From: Pseudomonadota bacterium
GTDB taxonomy: Bacteria; Desulfobacterota; Syntrophorhabdia; Syntrophorhabdales; Syntrophorhabdaceae
NCBI GenBank assembly: GCA_026388315.1
Contig: JAPLKA010000049.1
Span: forward strand, 1 to 64,000
Length of the DNA: 64,000 bases
Direction: 5' to 3'
The notes under the pieces are model-generated. The model made no database searches and was not told the origin of the DNA. It was given only the letters and a program-made list of their open reading frames with translations. A program made the translations under genes and the position numbers. Position 1 is the stretch's first letter. Each line of letters starts with the position of its first letter. Shown here in pieces: positions 35,652 through 44,253 of this stretch.

Positions 35652-36410
35652 ATGACAAGCGAACTCCACAATTTCAGAAAAATAGCGAACATTGTAATCA
35701 ACATTGCTATCCTGTTTTTCTTTCTTTCCTGTACTGCCACCCCTCCCCGGACGAGTGAACAAAAATACATAAACCCGGAAAAAGTTATCTCTCTGATAAA
35801 AGAAAAGAAGGCTGTGGTTGTTGATACGATGAGTTATCTCGAATGCATGGATCACAGGATACCGGGTTCTCTCTGCATAGCCCTTGAAGAGTTTGAAAAC
35901 AAATCACCTGCGTTGCTCAAGGACAAGAAGCAGACCACAATCTTTTACTGCGAATCAGAAGAATGTCCAAGGGCAGGCTTGACATATGAGAAGGCCAAAA
36001 CTGCCGGCTATGAAGACATATACATCCTTGAAGGTGGGCTGTCGGCATGGAAAAGAACGGGCTATGAGGTGGAAACAGTTGAGCGGATTAAAAGAGCGCC
36101 TGTAGTGTCCATCAAACCCCGTGTGCTAAAGGCTCTGGCAATGGAAAAGAAAGGCCTGTTCGTCCTTGATATCCGTTCTGAGGATGCATTCAAGGCAGGT
36201 CACATAGATGGTGCGATCAATATCCCCCTCTACACATTACATAAAAAACTCAAAGAAATACCGAAAAACCGGCCTGTCATTGTCGTTGATGAGAGCGGGA
36301 AAAGGTCCTTTCTCGCATGTTGTTATCTCATCAATAACGGTTTTAAGGATGTGGTAAGGCTCTATGGGGGGATGAAACACGAAGAACCCCGGAAGGGGAA
36401 AAAGGGATAG
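35652..36410 (+). CDS. Tandem-rhodanese lipoprotein
   Basis: A 252-residue protein with lipobox (FFFLSC) and two rhodanese domains. The first has cysteines in the active-loop region (FYCESEECPRAGLTYEKA); the second has the fold landmarks (VLDIRSEDAFKAGHIDGAINIP; VVDESGKRS) but no cysteine in the loop, so it is probably inactive. A periplasm-facing sulfur-transfer or sulfide-binding protein within a haem cluster suggests either sulfur chemistry or help in keeping haem cysteines free. It sits 3 bp before the next gene. Confidence 0.86.
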   Translation: MTSELHNFRKIANIVINIAILFFFLSCTATPPRTSEQKYINPEKVISLIKEKKAVVVDTMSYLECMDHRIPGSLCIALEEFENKSPALLKDKKQTTIFYCESEECPRAGLTYEKAKTAGYEDIYILEGGLSAWKRTGYEVETVERIKRAPVVSIKPRVLKALAMEKKGLFVLDIRSEDAFKAGHIDGAINIPLYTLHKKLKEIPKNRPVIVVDESGKRSFLACCYLINNGFKDVVRLYGGMKHEEPRKGKKG

Positions 36411-36413
36411 TAT

Positions 36414-38270
36414 ATGACAGATAAAAGCTGGACTATAGCCCTTTTGCTCTCTGTTTTTCTTTTAATGCTTTCCGGCCACGCCTACCCCTCCAACGTAAAG
36501 ATAAACTGTACAGACTGCCATGACAACAATAAATTCAAGACCCACTACAAAGGATCGGTACATGGAAATATCGGGTGCACAGGCTGTCATACAAGCTTCG
36601 AGAGTTTAGACAGACATGTCATTTTAAAAGAAAAACCTCTTCTGGTCTCCTGCGGAAAATGTCATAGTGAGGTTGAAAAGGCATACAAAAACAACTTCCA
36701 TTACCTCTATGAGGATTTTCGTTGCTATGACTGTCACTACGAAATCCACTCACTAAAACCGGAAAAAGACAACTTCAAGATCGCCGTAACGAAAAACTGC
36801 ACAAAATGTCACGCCAACAATGAGTATGTTCTATCAGGTCATGGCGCTGCAGTCATGAAAGGGAATAAAGATTCAGCAACATGCAGTGACTGTCACGGTT
36901 TGCACGATACAAAGGCTTACCATACGTCCAGCGAGAAGTATGCCCTGGAGGCGCGGGAATTTTACAACAGGACGTGTAAGTCCTGCCACTCTGACAGGGA
37001 AATGATGAAACGGAATAACCTTTCCCCTGATACCGTCAAATACTATGAAGAAACATATCACGGCAAGGTACAGGATTTGGGATACCCCACAAGCGTTGCC
37101 GGGTGCGCGGACTGCCATACCACACACAATATCCTTGCAAAAGACCATCCTGACTCGTCAATAAACCCGAAGAACCTGACAAAGAACTGTGAAAAGTGCC
37201 ACCATGGAATACATCCACGCTTTGCCGAATACAAGGCACATCCCGATTACAAAGACAGGAAAAGATACCCATTGTTGTACCTAAGTTTTATCACCATGGT
37301 AGCACTCCTCCTGACAACATTCGGTTTCTACTGGACCCACACCCTCCTCTGGTGGAGAAAAGTTTACTGGGAAAAACATAGACTGGAAGAACTCGGTATA
37401 AAGCCTGAAAGCCCATTTACCCATGAAGAAGGTATTCAGGAAATCAGGCGGTTTTCAATAAAAGACCGCGTGATGCACCTCCTTCTGATTCTTTCCTTCT
37501 TCGGTCTCGTCATAACCGGTTTTCCCATAAAATACCACAGTACGCCCTGGGCAAAAGTCCTCATTCAGGTTATGGGTGGAGCCCATAACGCAGGCTTGTA
37601 CCACAGGGCGGCAGCAATCGTTCTTATCGGGCTGTTTTTTATTGCCCTGTGGAGATGTCTCCATTTTATCTTTCCGAAGGGTTTCGGCAGAGAAGGGAGG
37701 AAAGGATGGATGGAGAGGCTCTTCGGACCTGATTCCCTTATGCCTAATATCCATGACTGGCAGCAGTTCAAGGGTATGGTAAAATGGTTTTTCAACAAAG
37801 GTGAATACCCGAAGTTCGATAGATGGACCTACTGGGAAAAATTTGACTTTCTTGCCATCTTCTGGGGTATGGTTATCATCGGTGGTTCAGGGATCACCCT
37901 GTGGGCCCCGGAAACGGCATCGTATATATATCCCGGATGGGTCTTTAATATTGCAAGTATCTTTCATTCTGAAGAAGCGCTCCTGGCGGCCATCTTCATA
38001 TTCACGGTCCATTTTTTTAATACACACCTTATTCCTACGAAATTTCCCATGGACCCTATCATCTTTACGGGCAGTTATAAACTCGAGGAATTATGGAGAT
38101 TCAGAACCCTTGAATATGAAAGGTTGGTGAGGGAGAAGAAACTTGATGACCTGAAGATCAAACACCCGGGCATATCGTTGAAGCTTATCTCGTCCATGTT
38201 CGGCCACGCGAGCCTGTGGATTGGCCTTCTTTTTACCCTTATTCTCCTGTGGACCTTCTTCTTTGCCTAA
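36414..38270 (+). CDS. Nine-haem cytochrome c fused to b-type cytochrome (CbcL-like quinol oxidoreductase)
   Basis: 618 residues: signal peptide, nine CXXCH motifs in residues ~25-265 (CTDCH, CTGCH, CGKCH, CYDCH, CTKCH, CSDCH, CKSCH, CADCH, CEKCH), then six or so membrane helices with b-haem histidines (DRVMHLLLILSFFGLVITGF; AGLYHRAAAIVLIGLFF; FHSEEALLAAIFIFTVHFFN). The same architecture is known in CbcL of Geobacter, an inner-membrane menaquinol oxidoreductase of extracellular electron transfer. It is the last gene of this cluster and shares its direction and tight spacing. Confidence 0.9.
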   Translation: MTDKSWTIALLLSVFLLMLSGHAYPSNVKINCTDCHDNNKFKTHYKGSVHGNIGCTGCHTSFESLDRHVILKEKPLLVSCGKCHSEVEKAYKNNFHYLYEDFRCYDCHYEIHSLKPEKDNFKIAVTKNCTKCHANNEYVLSGHGAAVMKGNKDSATCSDCHGLHDTKAYHTSSEKYALEAREFYNRTCKSCHSDREMMKRNNLSPDTVKYYEETYHGKVQDLGYPTSVAGCADCHTTHNILAKDHPDSSINPKNLTKNCEKCHHGIHPRFAEYKAHPDYKDRKRYPLLYLSFITMVALLLTTFGFYWTHTLLWWRKVYWEKHRLEELGIKPESPFTHEEGIQEIRRFSIKDRVMHLLLILSFFGLVITGFPIKYHSTPWAKVLIQVMGGAHNAGLYHRAAAIVLIGLFFIALWRCLHFIFPKGFGREGRKGWMERLFGPDSLMPNIHDWQQFKGMVKWFFNKGEYPKFDRWTYWEKFDFLAIFWGMVIIGGSGITLWAPETASYIYPGWVFNIASIFHSEEALLAAIFIFTVHFFNTHLIPTKFPMDPIIFTGSYKLEELWRFRTLEYERLVREKKLDDLKIKHPGISLKLISSMFGHASLWIGLLFTLILLWTFFFA

Positions 38271-38588
38271 CCAGCCCATAAATTCAAAACGGCTTGTTAC
38301 CTTCCTGTCTTTGTTGTCTGTATTCCCTGGCCTGCTTTAAGACCTTTGCACGGTAAAACAACTTTACAGGAAGGAGTGTGTGCCTGCGAGTTAGCACCTA
38401 CCGTTGATGTTTGAAAACCCTCAGATATAGATTGTTACCATGAGAAAGAGAGAACACAAAGATTAACGGGGGCTGCAAGACGTCCGCTGGATTTTTTTGT
38501 CAGGCGATAATTTTTTTCTCATTGCCCCTCTGTCCCCATAATCATAATCATCCAAAGATTAGCCCCTCATCTACCGTCCCCTCTTTCT
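38271..38588. other. Intergenic stretch without identified gene
   Basis: 318 bp between the CbcL-like gene and the FlgM-like fragment. I see no coding sequence, terminator or strong promoter; T-rich runs occur at 38492-38520. Confidence 0.5.
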
Positions 38589-38696
38589 ATGGTGGATAGC
38601 ATCAAGGAAGCGATACAAAACGGCACCTATAACGTAAAAGGCGAACTGGTAGCAAGGGGTATCCTCAAGAACAGCCTCCTGGATGAGATACTCTAA
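38589..38696 (+). pseudogene. FlgM-like C-terminal fragment
   Basis: A 35-codon reading frame, MVDSIKEAIQNGTYNVKGEL followed by a helix, matches the anti-sigma-28 core pattern of FlgM (IKxAIxxGTYxV..). A full FlgM has ~90 residues, and no upstream part is visible, so I treat it as a remnant. It converges on and overlaps the end of the acetolactate synthase gene by 4 bp. No flagellar gene is in view. Confidence 0.45.
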
Positions 38697-40369
38697 TTCC
38701 CCACTTCCTCATTCACGGCTGCACAAAGACTCTGATTGCCGCTATAGTCAATGGGAATATCAACAATCACGGGCCCGGTCAGATTAAGGGCCCTTGAAAG
38801 GACAGTGGCAATCTCGCCGGCACTGTTGATCCGCAACCCCGTTGCACCGAAGGATTCAGCAAATTTCACAATGTCCACGTTTCCAAACTCTACACCAAAG
38901 GAGCGGCCATACTTGAGCTGCTGCTGTATTTTTACCATATCATAGCTCCCGTCCCGCCATACGAGATGGACAAAATTACACTTTTCGCGTACCGCTGTTT
39001 CCAGCTCCATTGCCGAGAACAGGAACCCTCCGTCCCCTGACATGGAGATTACCTTTTCTCCCGGACGCGCAAAGGTAGTTGCAATTGCCCAGGGGAGAGC
39101 TACCCCTAATGTTTGCTGTCCGTTGCTGAATAGCAACCGGTGTGGTTCATAGCTGACAAAATATCTGGCCATCCATACATATATTGAGCCGATATCGCAG
39201 ACCACAGTGACATCGTCACCTATGAGATTTCTCAGTTCGTAGATGAGCCGCAGGGGGTGTACGGGGAACCCTGATTGTCTTGCGCCCAGCGCCTTTGTTT
39301 CAAGGAGGGCATCCTGAACCTCCATTACCAAGGGGTTTGCCGTGGGGTCATCAGCGCGTGGTTTGAGATACCTGGCAAGTTCGTTAATATTTGTCGCGAT
39401 ATCACCAAGCAGTTCCATTTCGGGCTGATAGTGCCTGTCAATAACAGGGATGTGTTCATCTATGCTGATAATAGTCCCGTCTCTGCCTTTGTTCCATGTT
39501 TCGGGGTCGTATTCAACGGGGTCAAATCCAACGGTGATTACCACATCAGCCCTTTTTAAGAGCCTATCGCCCGGCTGGTTCTGGAATATTCCGAGACTGC
39601 CGGCATAACAGTTAAAGAGTTCCCTGGGAAGTACACCGGATGCCTGGTAGGTATTAACAAGCGGCATGGGATATTCGTTCAGCAGCCCTCTTAATGCCTG
39701 TGCTACTTCACGCCTGCTCGCAAAAACCCCCGCAAAAACAACAGGCGTTTTTGCAGCATTGATGATCGCGGCAGCCTTTTTCACATCGTTCACATTGAAG
39801 GTGCCTCCTCCGCCCGCCCGCGCGGCTTTGATCGGAACGGCATCGACAGCTCCCATAAGGATATCCTGGGGAAGGCTGATGAATGAAGCGCCTAACGGCG
39901 GCAAGGTACTCTGACGGAAGGCGTTCACCACAACCTCGGGGATGCTGTTACCGTCATAGACCTCAACGGCATATTTGGTAACGGGCTGCATGACCGCAAT
40001 ATTATCAAGGCATTGATGTGTTTTTATATGTCGCATCCCGCGCCGGACGTTTCCTCCCAGGGCAACGAGGGGGTATCCGTCACATGTGGCAGTTGAGAGG
40101 CCCGTGGTAAGATTGGTCACACCCGGACCCGATGTGGCAAGGCATACCCCCGGCGTGCCCGTTAAAAGGCCGAACATCCCTGCCATAAATGCCGCATTTT
40201 GTTCATGACGGCACAATATTAAACGCGGACCATGGTCTGCAAGCACATCGAATATGGTGTCTACCTTTGCGCCTGGAATGCCGAAAATATATTGAACACC
40301 CTGTCCTTCAAGGCATTGTACCAGTAATTCTGCCCCGTTCCTTGCCTTAGAAGTGTTTTTACTATTCAT
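38693..40369 (-). CDS. alsS: Acetolactate synthase, catabolic (AlsS-like)
   Basis: A 558-residue thiamine-diphosphate enzyme: FGIPGAKVDTIFD, the catalytic glutamate in CRHEQNAAFMAG, the TPP/Mg motif MSGDGGFLFSAMELETA and KYGRSFGVEFGNVD. It condenses two pyruvates to 2-acetolactate. The neighbouring decarboxylase gene points to the acetoin route rather than valine synthesis, although 2-acetolactate feeds both. Alternative: another pyruvate-family TPP enzyme. Preceded by GGAGGGTATCC; 49 bp after the decarboxylase gene. Confidence 0.9.
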   Translation of the reverse strand: MNSKNTSKARNGAELLVQCLEGQGVQYIFGIPGAKVDTIFDVLADHGPRLILCRHEQNAAFMAGMFGLLTGTPGVCLATSGPGVTNLTTGLSTATCDGYPLVALGGNVRRGMRHIKTHQCLDNIAVMQPVTKYAVEVYDGNSIPEVVVNAFRQSTLPPLGASFISLPQDILMGAVDAVPIKAARAGGGGTFNVNDVKKAAAIINAAKTPVVFAGVFASRREVAQALRGLLNEYPMPLVNTYQASGVLPRELFNCYAGSLGIFQNQPGDRLLKRADVVITVGFDPVEYDPETWNKGRDGTIISIDEHIPVIDRHYQPEMELLGDIATNINELARYLKPRADDPTANPLVMEVQDALLETKALGARQSGFPVHPLRLIYELRNLIGDDVTVVCDIGSIYVWMARYFVSYEPHRLLFSNGQQTLGVALPWAIATTFARPGEKVISMSGDGGFLFSAMELETAVREKCNFVHLVWRDGSYDMVKIQQQLKYGRSFGVEFGNVDIVKFAESFGATGLRINSAGEIATVLSRALNLTGPVIVDIPIDYSGNQSLCAAVNEEVGN

Positions 40370-40418
40370 GGATACCCTCCTTTTTAGCGGGTAAATCTCT
40401 TTCCGTTCGGGGATGCGG

Positions 40419-41267
40419 TCATTTTTCTGCTTTATCTAAATCCTTACCGATGTCCCGTGTCAGATCAGCGGTGAGATAGTCAAGTGTGACAGGCAAGCCT
40501 ACATCGAGTTTCGGTACATGCTGAACGCCTATGCGCGCCTTTTTCAACGAACATTCAATTAAATGGCCGCCGTGCCGACGGTCTTCCGTGAGGAAGTGCA
40601 GGTGATAACCCGGCGCATTGAGCGATTCCATAAAGCGGGGGGTATAGAATCCGGCAAGGCAGCCCTGAACATCATAGAAATCAAAAACGGGCTGGTTCTT
40701 TGTCGCCTCAACGAGCGGCTTATAATTTTCCGACCGTGGAACCGCCCTGGTTCTGACATGGCTGAATGTACCATCAATCCGAATTGCATAAAGCATATTT
40801 TCTGAAGGAATGAGTGTGTTAAGGAGGTCATAAAATCCCTTGGAGCTGTGGTTTTCCTCAATGTCATCAAAGGTGTCGGGGTTAAAGAAGGTGACACAGG
40901 CAAAGGGCGACCCTTCATCATCTTTCACATCGTAAACATTACCATCAGACCTTATCTGGTAGACAATTCCATCAAGAATAACCATCTCCCCATCAAGGTA
41001 ATTGAACGTTCCCAGGCCAAAGTCGCCATGTTCCTTTATAAGGGCCATGGTGGTGTTCGCTACATAAAGACCCTCAACGAGCGCATTGATGGGCGCGGAG
41101 AGAAACACGGCATTAGCTCTCTGTTCATCGGAAAGGAATCTTCTAAGTGCCTGTTCGGTCAGGACAGCTGCCGAAAACCCCGTACGTTCCGCTGAAATCG
41201 TGAGCTGCTTCAGCAGATCGTCCGGTAAAAAAACCTCAAGTTTTGAAAGGGCTGGGTTGTCAATCAT
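40419..41267 (-). CDS. Alpha-acetolactate decarboxylase with N-terminal ribbon-helix-helix-like domain
   Basis: 282 residues. From ~50 on it is an acetolactate decarboxylase: LVEGLYVANTTMALIKEHGDFGLGTF, FSHVRTRAVPRSENYKPL, and the zinc ligands in GYHLHFLTEDRRHGGHL. It converts 2-acetolactate to (R)-acetoin. The first ~45 residues, KLEVFLPDDLLKQLTISAER plus a second helix, have the strand-helix-helix pattern of CopG/Arc-type DNA-binding proteins, not part of the usual enzyme (about 235-260 residues). A palindrome (41321-41330) upstream may be its operator. Confidence 0.88.
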   Translation of the reverse strand: MIDNPALSKLEVFLPDDLLKQLTISAERTGFSAAVLTEQALRRFLSDEQRANAVFLSAPINALVEGLYVANTTMALIKEHGDFGLGTFNYLDGEMVILDGIVYQIRSDGNVYDVKDDEGSPFACVTFFNPDTFDDIEENHSSKGFYDLLNTLIPSENMLYAIRIDGTFSHVRTRAVPRSENYKPLVEATKNQPVFDFYDVQGCLAGFYTPRFMESLNAPGYHLHFLTEDRRHGGHLIECSLKKARIGVQHVPKLDVGLPVTLDYLTADLTRDIGKDLDKAEK

Positions 41268-41320
41268 AGTTTTCCTGGAACTTTCTCAATTTTTATGTCC
41301 AAAAGGGTACTTATTGTATA

Positions 41321-41330
41321 ACTATATAGT
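41321..41330 (-). promoter_or_regulatory. Palindrome upstream of the decarboxylase gene
   Basis: ACTATATAGT, a perfect 10-bp palindrome, 54 bp before the start and containing -10-like TATAGT. A possible operator for the RHH-like domain; short enough to be chance. Confidence 0.35.
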
Positions 41331-41541
41331 CGTGTAGAAATTTGCTTTTCAGCTTGCGATATGAATAACACAAGAAAGGCAAACTATCAATACGAACGTA
41401 CCGAGTTTTATGGTCAAAAACTCAATAATATCTACCCGTGTGTTGATTGCCAATTATAATGTTGTTACGTATAGCAGTTAATAATTACCAATTCAAAAAC
41501 TGGATATTCTACGAAAATCAAAAGCTGTTTAGTACAGGAAG
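41331..41541. other. Non-coding AT-rich gap
   Basis: No gene, promoter or repeat that I can support between the palindrome and the ParB remnant. Confidence 0.5.
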
Positions 41542-41795
41542 GGACAATCGAGGGAGGCGGCGAAGAGATACCCCTGTGAAATGGGGAGATTTCCCTGCTG
41601 AATTGCCGCCTGAATCTCATCAGGAAGTTTTAATAGCGATAACGTGCAAAACAAGGTGGGATAAGACTTTTTCGGAGACTTCAATAATTGCTTTCACTGT
41701 GAAAGCAATTTCCTCCGATATGTCTTCTGGCCTCCGTTCGTAAGCCACCAACTCGCTCATAAGGCTGTCCACACTGTACCCCTTACTCTGCCTGT
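41542..41795 (-). pseudogene. ParB-like gene remnant
   Basis: Minus-strand translation reads SVDSLMSELVAYERRPEDIS and EEIAFTVKAIIEV, then after a one-base frameshift near 41660-41670 LSLLKLPDEIQAAIQQGN and ISQGYLFAA. This matches residues ~125-215 of the ParB-like protein at 14434-15375 (VDGVMNDLVSYKRRPEDLS, LSLLKLPDEIQAAIRQGN). Both ends are missing. It marks a second, decayed copy of the accessory unit. Confidence 0.88.
41686..41710. repeat. 25-bp perfect palindrome inside the ParB remnant
   Basis: Arms AATTGCTTTCAC and its exact complement around a central T. The core TTTCAC-T-GTGAAA is the classical parS half-site pair (TTTCAC/GTGAAA) with one extra central base. It lies at the position homologous to 14890-14914. 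Confidence 0.9.
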
Positions 41796-41914
41796 GGCCT
41801 GGGTTGCGGCACCTGTCTGCGGTGGACACGCACAGGCATAATATGCTTTACTTGGCGAGTTCACGAACGAGAGGGGGAGGCCGGGTACCTGCTTGCGGGT
41901 GGGGCTTGGCTACC

Positions 41915-41962
41915 GGAGGGGGCGACCCCCTTACGGGGACAGGTACAAGCCCCTGTAATAGA
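41915..41962. repeat. Hairpin repeat, copy B
   Basis: Same GGGGG-CGA-CCCCC hairpin and TTACGGGGACAGG as copy A (16978-17029), ending TGTAATAG; the second hairpin is ACAGG/CCTGT here. It lies just past the 3' end of the aminotransferase gene. Confidence 0.75.
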
Positions 41963-41969
41963 ACGGTTT

Positions 41970-43166
41970 TCATTTCAGGGTGTTGAGCCAAGCATCTAAT
42001 CGCTCGCATCCGAGTTTTAGCATATCCAGGCTGTTTGCATAGGAAAAACGGACATGAGAACCGGCTTTGTAGAATCCGAAGTCATAACCAGGCGTTAAGG
42101 CAACCTTTGACTCCATCAATGCCCTCTCTACAAATTCCATGCTGTCTATGCCCCATTTTCCTATACCGGCATAGACATAGAAGGCTCCTTCAGGGTCTAT
42201 TGGAATGTGAAAACCCATATCCTTGAGCCTCGGAAGCATAAAGTCCCGCCTTTCCTGATAGGTCCTTCTCATCTTTTCCAGGTCATCTTCAACATGGAAG
42301 GCCTGCAGGGCTGCATACTGAGATATAGACGGAGCTGATATAAACACGTTCTGGGCAACCTTCTGTACGGACCTCACGAGCTCAGGGGGTACCACCATCC
42401 ACCCGAGCCTCCACCCTGTCATAGCGTGAGTCTTGGAGAAGCCGTTGATTACTACTATGTCATCCGAGATGGTGAGCGCTGTTTTCGGTCTTTCTTTATA
42501 ATAAAGTCCGTTATACAGTTCATCAACAATGAGGATTTTACCTTTTGAGGCAATATATTGGTAGAGATTGGCCATTGTTTCTTCCCTGTATATGTTTCCT
42601 GTAGGGTTTGAAGGGGTCGAAATGAGAAGGACATGGGGCAGCTTCTTTAAACCTCGAAGGTGATCAATCGTAACCTCGAAGAAGGTTTCTTCGGTGATGG
42701 GTATGGGAAGTATTTTTGAACCAACGACAAGTGCAAAGTTTTTATAACAGGGGTAGCCGGGGTCTGAAACTGCCAGCGTTCTCACACTGTCAAGCAGGAT
42801 TGCTGACAGCAGCAAAAATGCGCCCGATGCCCCGTTTGTAATAATAATCCTCTCGGGGGGCACGTTCACCTTGTCTGTTTTTGCATAATATTCTGATATT
42901 GCCTCCCTCAGTTCGGGTATTCCAAGGCTGTGGGTGTAGAATGTCCGGTTTTCCCGGATTGCTCTGATTGCCTCTTCTTTTACGTTGAGAGGGGTTGCAA
43001 AATCAGGCTCTCCCACTTCCATGTGGACAACATGTTCGCCCTTCCTCTCAAGTTCTTTTGCCTTTTCAAGGAGTTCCATCACATAAAAGGGGGTGATTTT
43101 ACCGGCCCGGCTGACAGTGGTAATGGGTTTTCTGATGCTGGATTTTTCGTTTCTATGGTTAGTCAT
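41970..43166 (-). CDS. PLP-dependent aminotransferase, class I/II
   Basis: A 398-residue fold-type I aminotransferase: N-terminal HVVHMEVGEPDFATP, STPSNPTGNIY, VDELYNGLYY, and the Schiff-base lysine in GFSKTHAMTGWRLGWMV; the carboxylate-binding arginine is in GSHVRFSYANS. It belongs to the AspAT-like group that includes alanine, aspartate and aromatic aminotransferases; substrate unclear. If it acts on aromatic amino acids it would supply the aryl-pyruvates used by IorAB, but that is inference. Confidence 0.92.
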   Translation of the reverse strand: MTNHRNEKSSIRKPITTVSRAGKITPFYVMELLEKAKELERKGEHVVHMEVGEPDFATPLNVKEEAIRAIRENRTFYTHSLGIPELREAISEYYAKTDKVNVPPERIIITNGASGAFLLLSAILLDSVRTLAVSDPGYPCYKNFALVVGSKILPIPITEETFFEVTIDHLRGLKKLPHVLLISTPSNPTGNIYREETMANLYQYIASKGKILIVDELYNGLYYKERPKTALTISDDIVVINGFSKTHAMTGWRLGWMVVPPELVRSVQKVAQNVFISAPSISQYAALQAFHVEDDLEKMRRTYQERRDFMLPRLKDMGFHIPIDPEGAFYVYAGIGKWGIDSMEFVERALMESKVALTPGYDFGFYKAGSHVRFSYANSLDMLKLGCERLDAWLNTLK

Positions 43167-43316
43167 AAAGGCAATTTAGCAAAATATCGTGTGTCATGTC
43201 AAAGGGAGAATATACAATATACACTAAGCAGTATGCACTAAGGACTAAGCACCAACACTTCACTTAGCAGAAAGACTTTCGCGCTCTCCTCTTTTCTGTT
43301 ATTATTAAGGTTATAC

Positions 43317-44228
43317 ATGAAAATTGTTGATATCCATACCCACGGCATCGGCGGCTATGATACCGGGGACAGCACTTCAGAAGCTATTCTGAAAATGGCT
43401 GAAATCCATGGTATTCATGGTGTCGATGTGATTATTCCTACCATCTATTCCGCACCGGTTCATGTGATGCGGGAAAATATGGCAGCAGTCAAGAAAGCGA
43501 TGGAACGGCAGGGAGCGGACAACTCAAAACTCAACACTCAAAACTCAACACTGCCTTCCCTTATTTTTGGCGTCCACCTTGAGGGTCCTTTTCTGAACCC
43601 ATCCCGCTGCGGAGCACTTGATGTCTCATCATTTCTGAGGCCGGATGAAGCCGTGCTGAAAGAGCTCACTGAAGGCTTCGAGGACATGGTAAAAATCATT
43701 ACCATTGCCCCTGAGTTGGAGGGTTCGTTAAAACTTATAAAACAGGCAAGGGGCATGGGGATCAATGTCGGCATGGGCCATTCCGATGCCACGTTTAATG
43801 AGGCAGAAGAGGGATTCAATAGAGGGGCAAAGAGCATAACACACATTTTCAATGCCATGCGCAGTATCCATCACCGCGAACCAGGCATTGCTGGATTTGG
43901 TTTGTCCAACCGGGATGTCTTTATAGAACTTATTGCCGATCCGTTCCACCTCCATTCTGAAATGATAAGAATAATATTTGCCATTAAAAATCCTGACAAA
44001 ATAATCCTCATCTCTGACTCCGTGAAAGACACTCCCGAACCTTCACCCTCCACTCATAACCGGTTTGAGGTCAACACTGTTTTTCCCGATCCTGCAGCCA
44101 CCCTCCGTGGCGGCGTCATGACTGTCACGGAATCAGCACATCGGCTTATTGATATGGGTTTTGATGAAGAAATTGTAATGCGGTGCATGAGCAAGAACCC
44201 GGAATCGTATCTGGAAGTTAGCTATTAG
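43317..44228 (+). CDS. N-acetylglucosamine-6-phosphate deacetylase-like protein
   Basis: 303 residues, shorter than usual NagA (~380). Metal-ligand and active-site regions are seen: VDIHTHGIGGYDTGD, GVHLEGPFLNPSRCGAL, VGMGHSDATFNEAEEG, ITHIFNAMRSIHHREPG, ILISDSV. The N-terminal beta-sandwich strands are missing because the protein begins at the barrel. An in-frame tandem repeat (43519-43551, ACTCAA words) encodes NSKLNTQNSTL in a surface loop, and the last residues (EVSY) derive from a TTAGCTATTAGCTA repeat. Function as sugar-phosphate deacetylase is likely but unproven. Confidence 0.85.
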   Translation: MKIVDIHTHGIGGYDTGDSTSEAILKMAEIHGIHGVDVIIPTIYSAPVHVMRENMAAVKKAMERQGADNSKLNTQNSTLPSLIFGVHLEGPFLNPSRCGALDVSSFLRPDEAVLKELTEGFEDMVKIITIAPELEGSLKLIKQARGMGINVGMGHSDATFNEAEEGFNRGAKSITHIFNAMRSIHHREPGIAGFGLSNRDVFIELIADPFHLHSEMIRIIFAIKNPDKIILISDSVKDTPEPSPSTHNRFEVNTVFPDPAATLRGGVMTVTESAHRLIDMGFDEEIVMRCMSKNPESYLEVSY

Positions 44229-44253
44229 CTATGGAAGAGAAGATATTAGCTTT

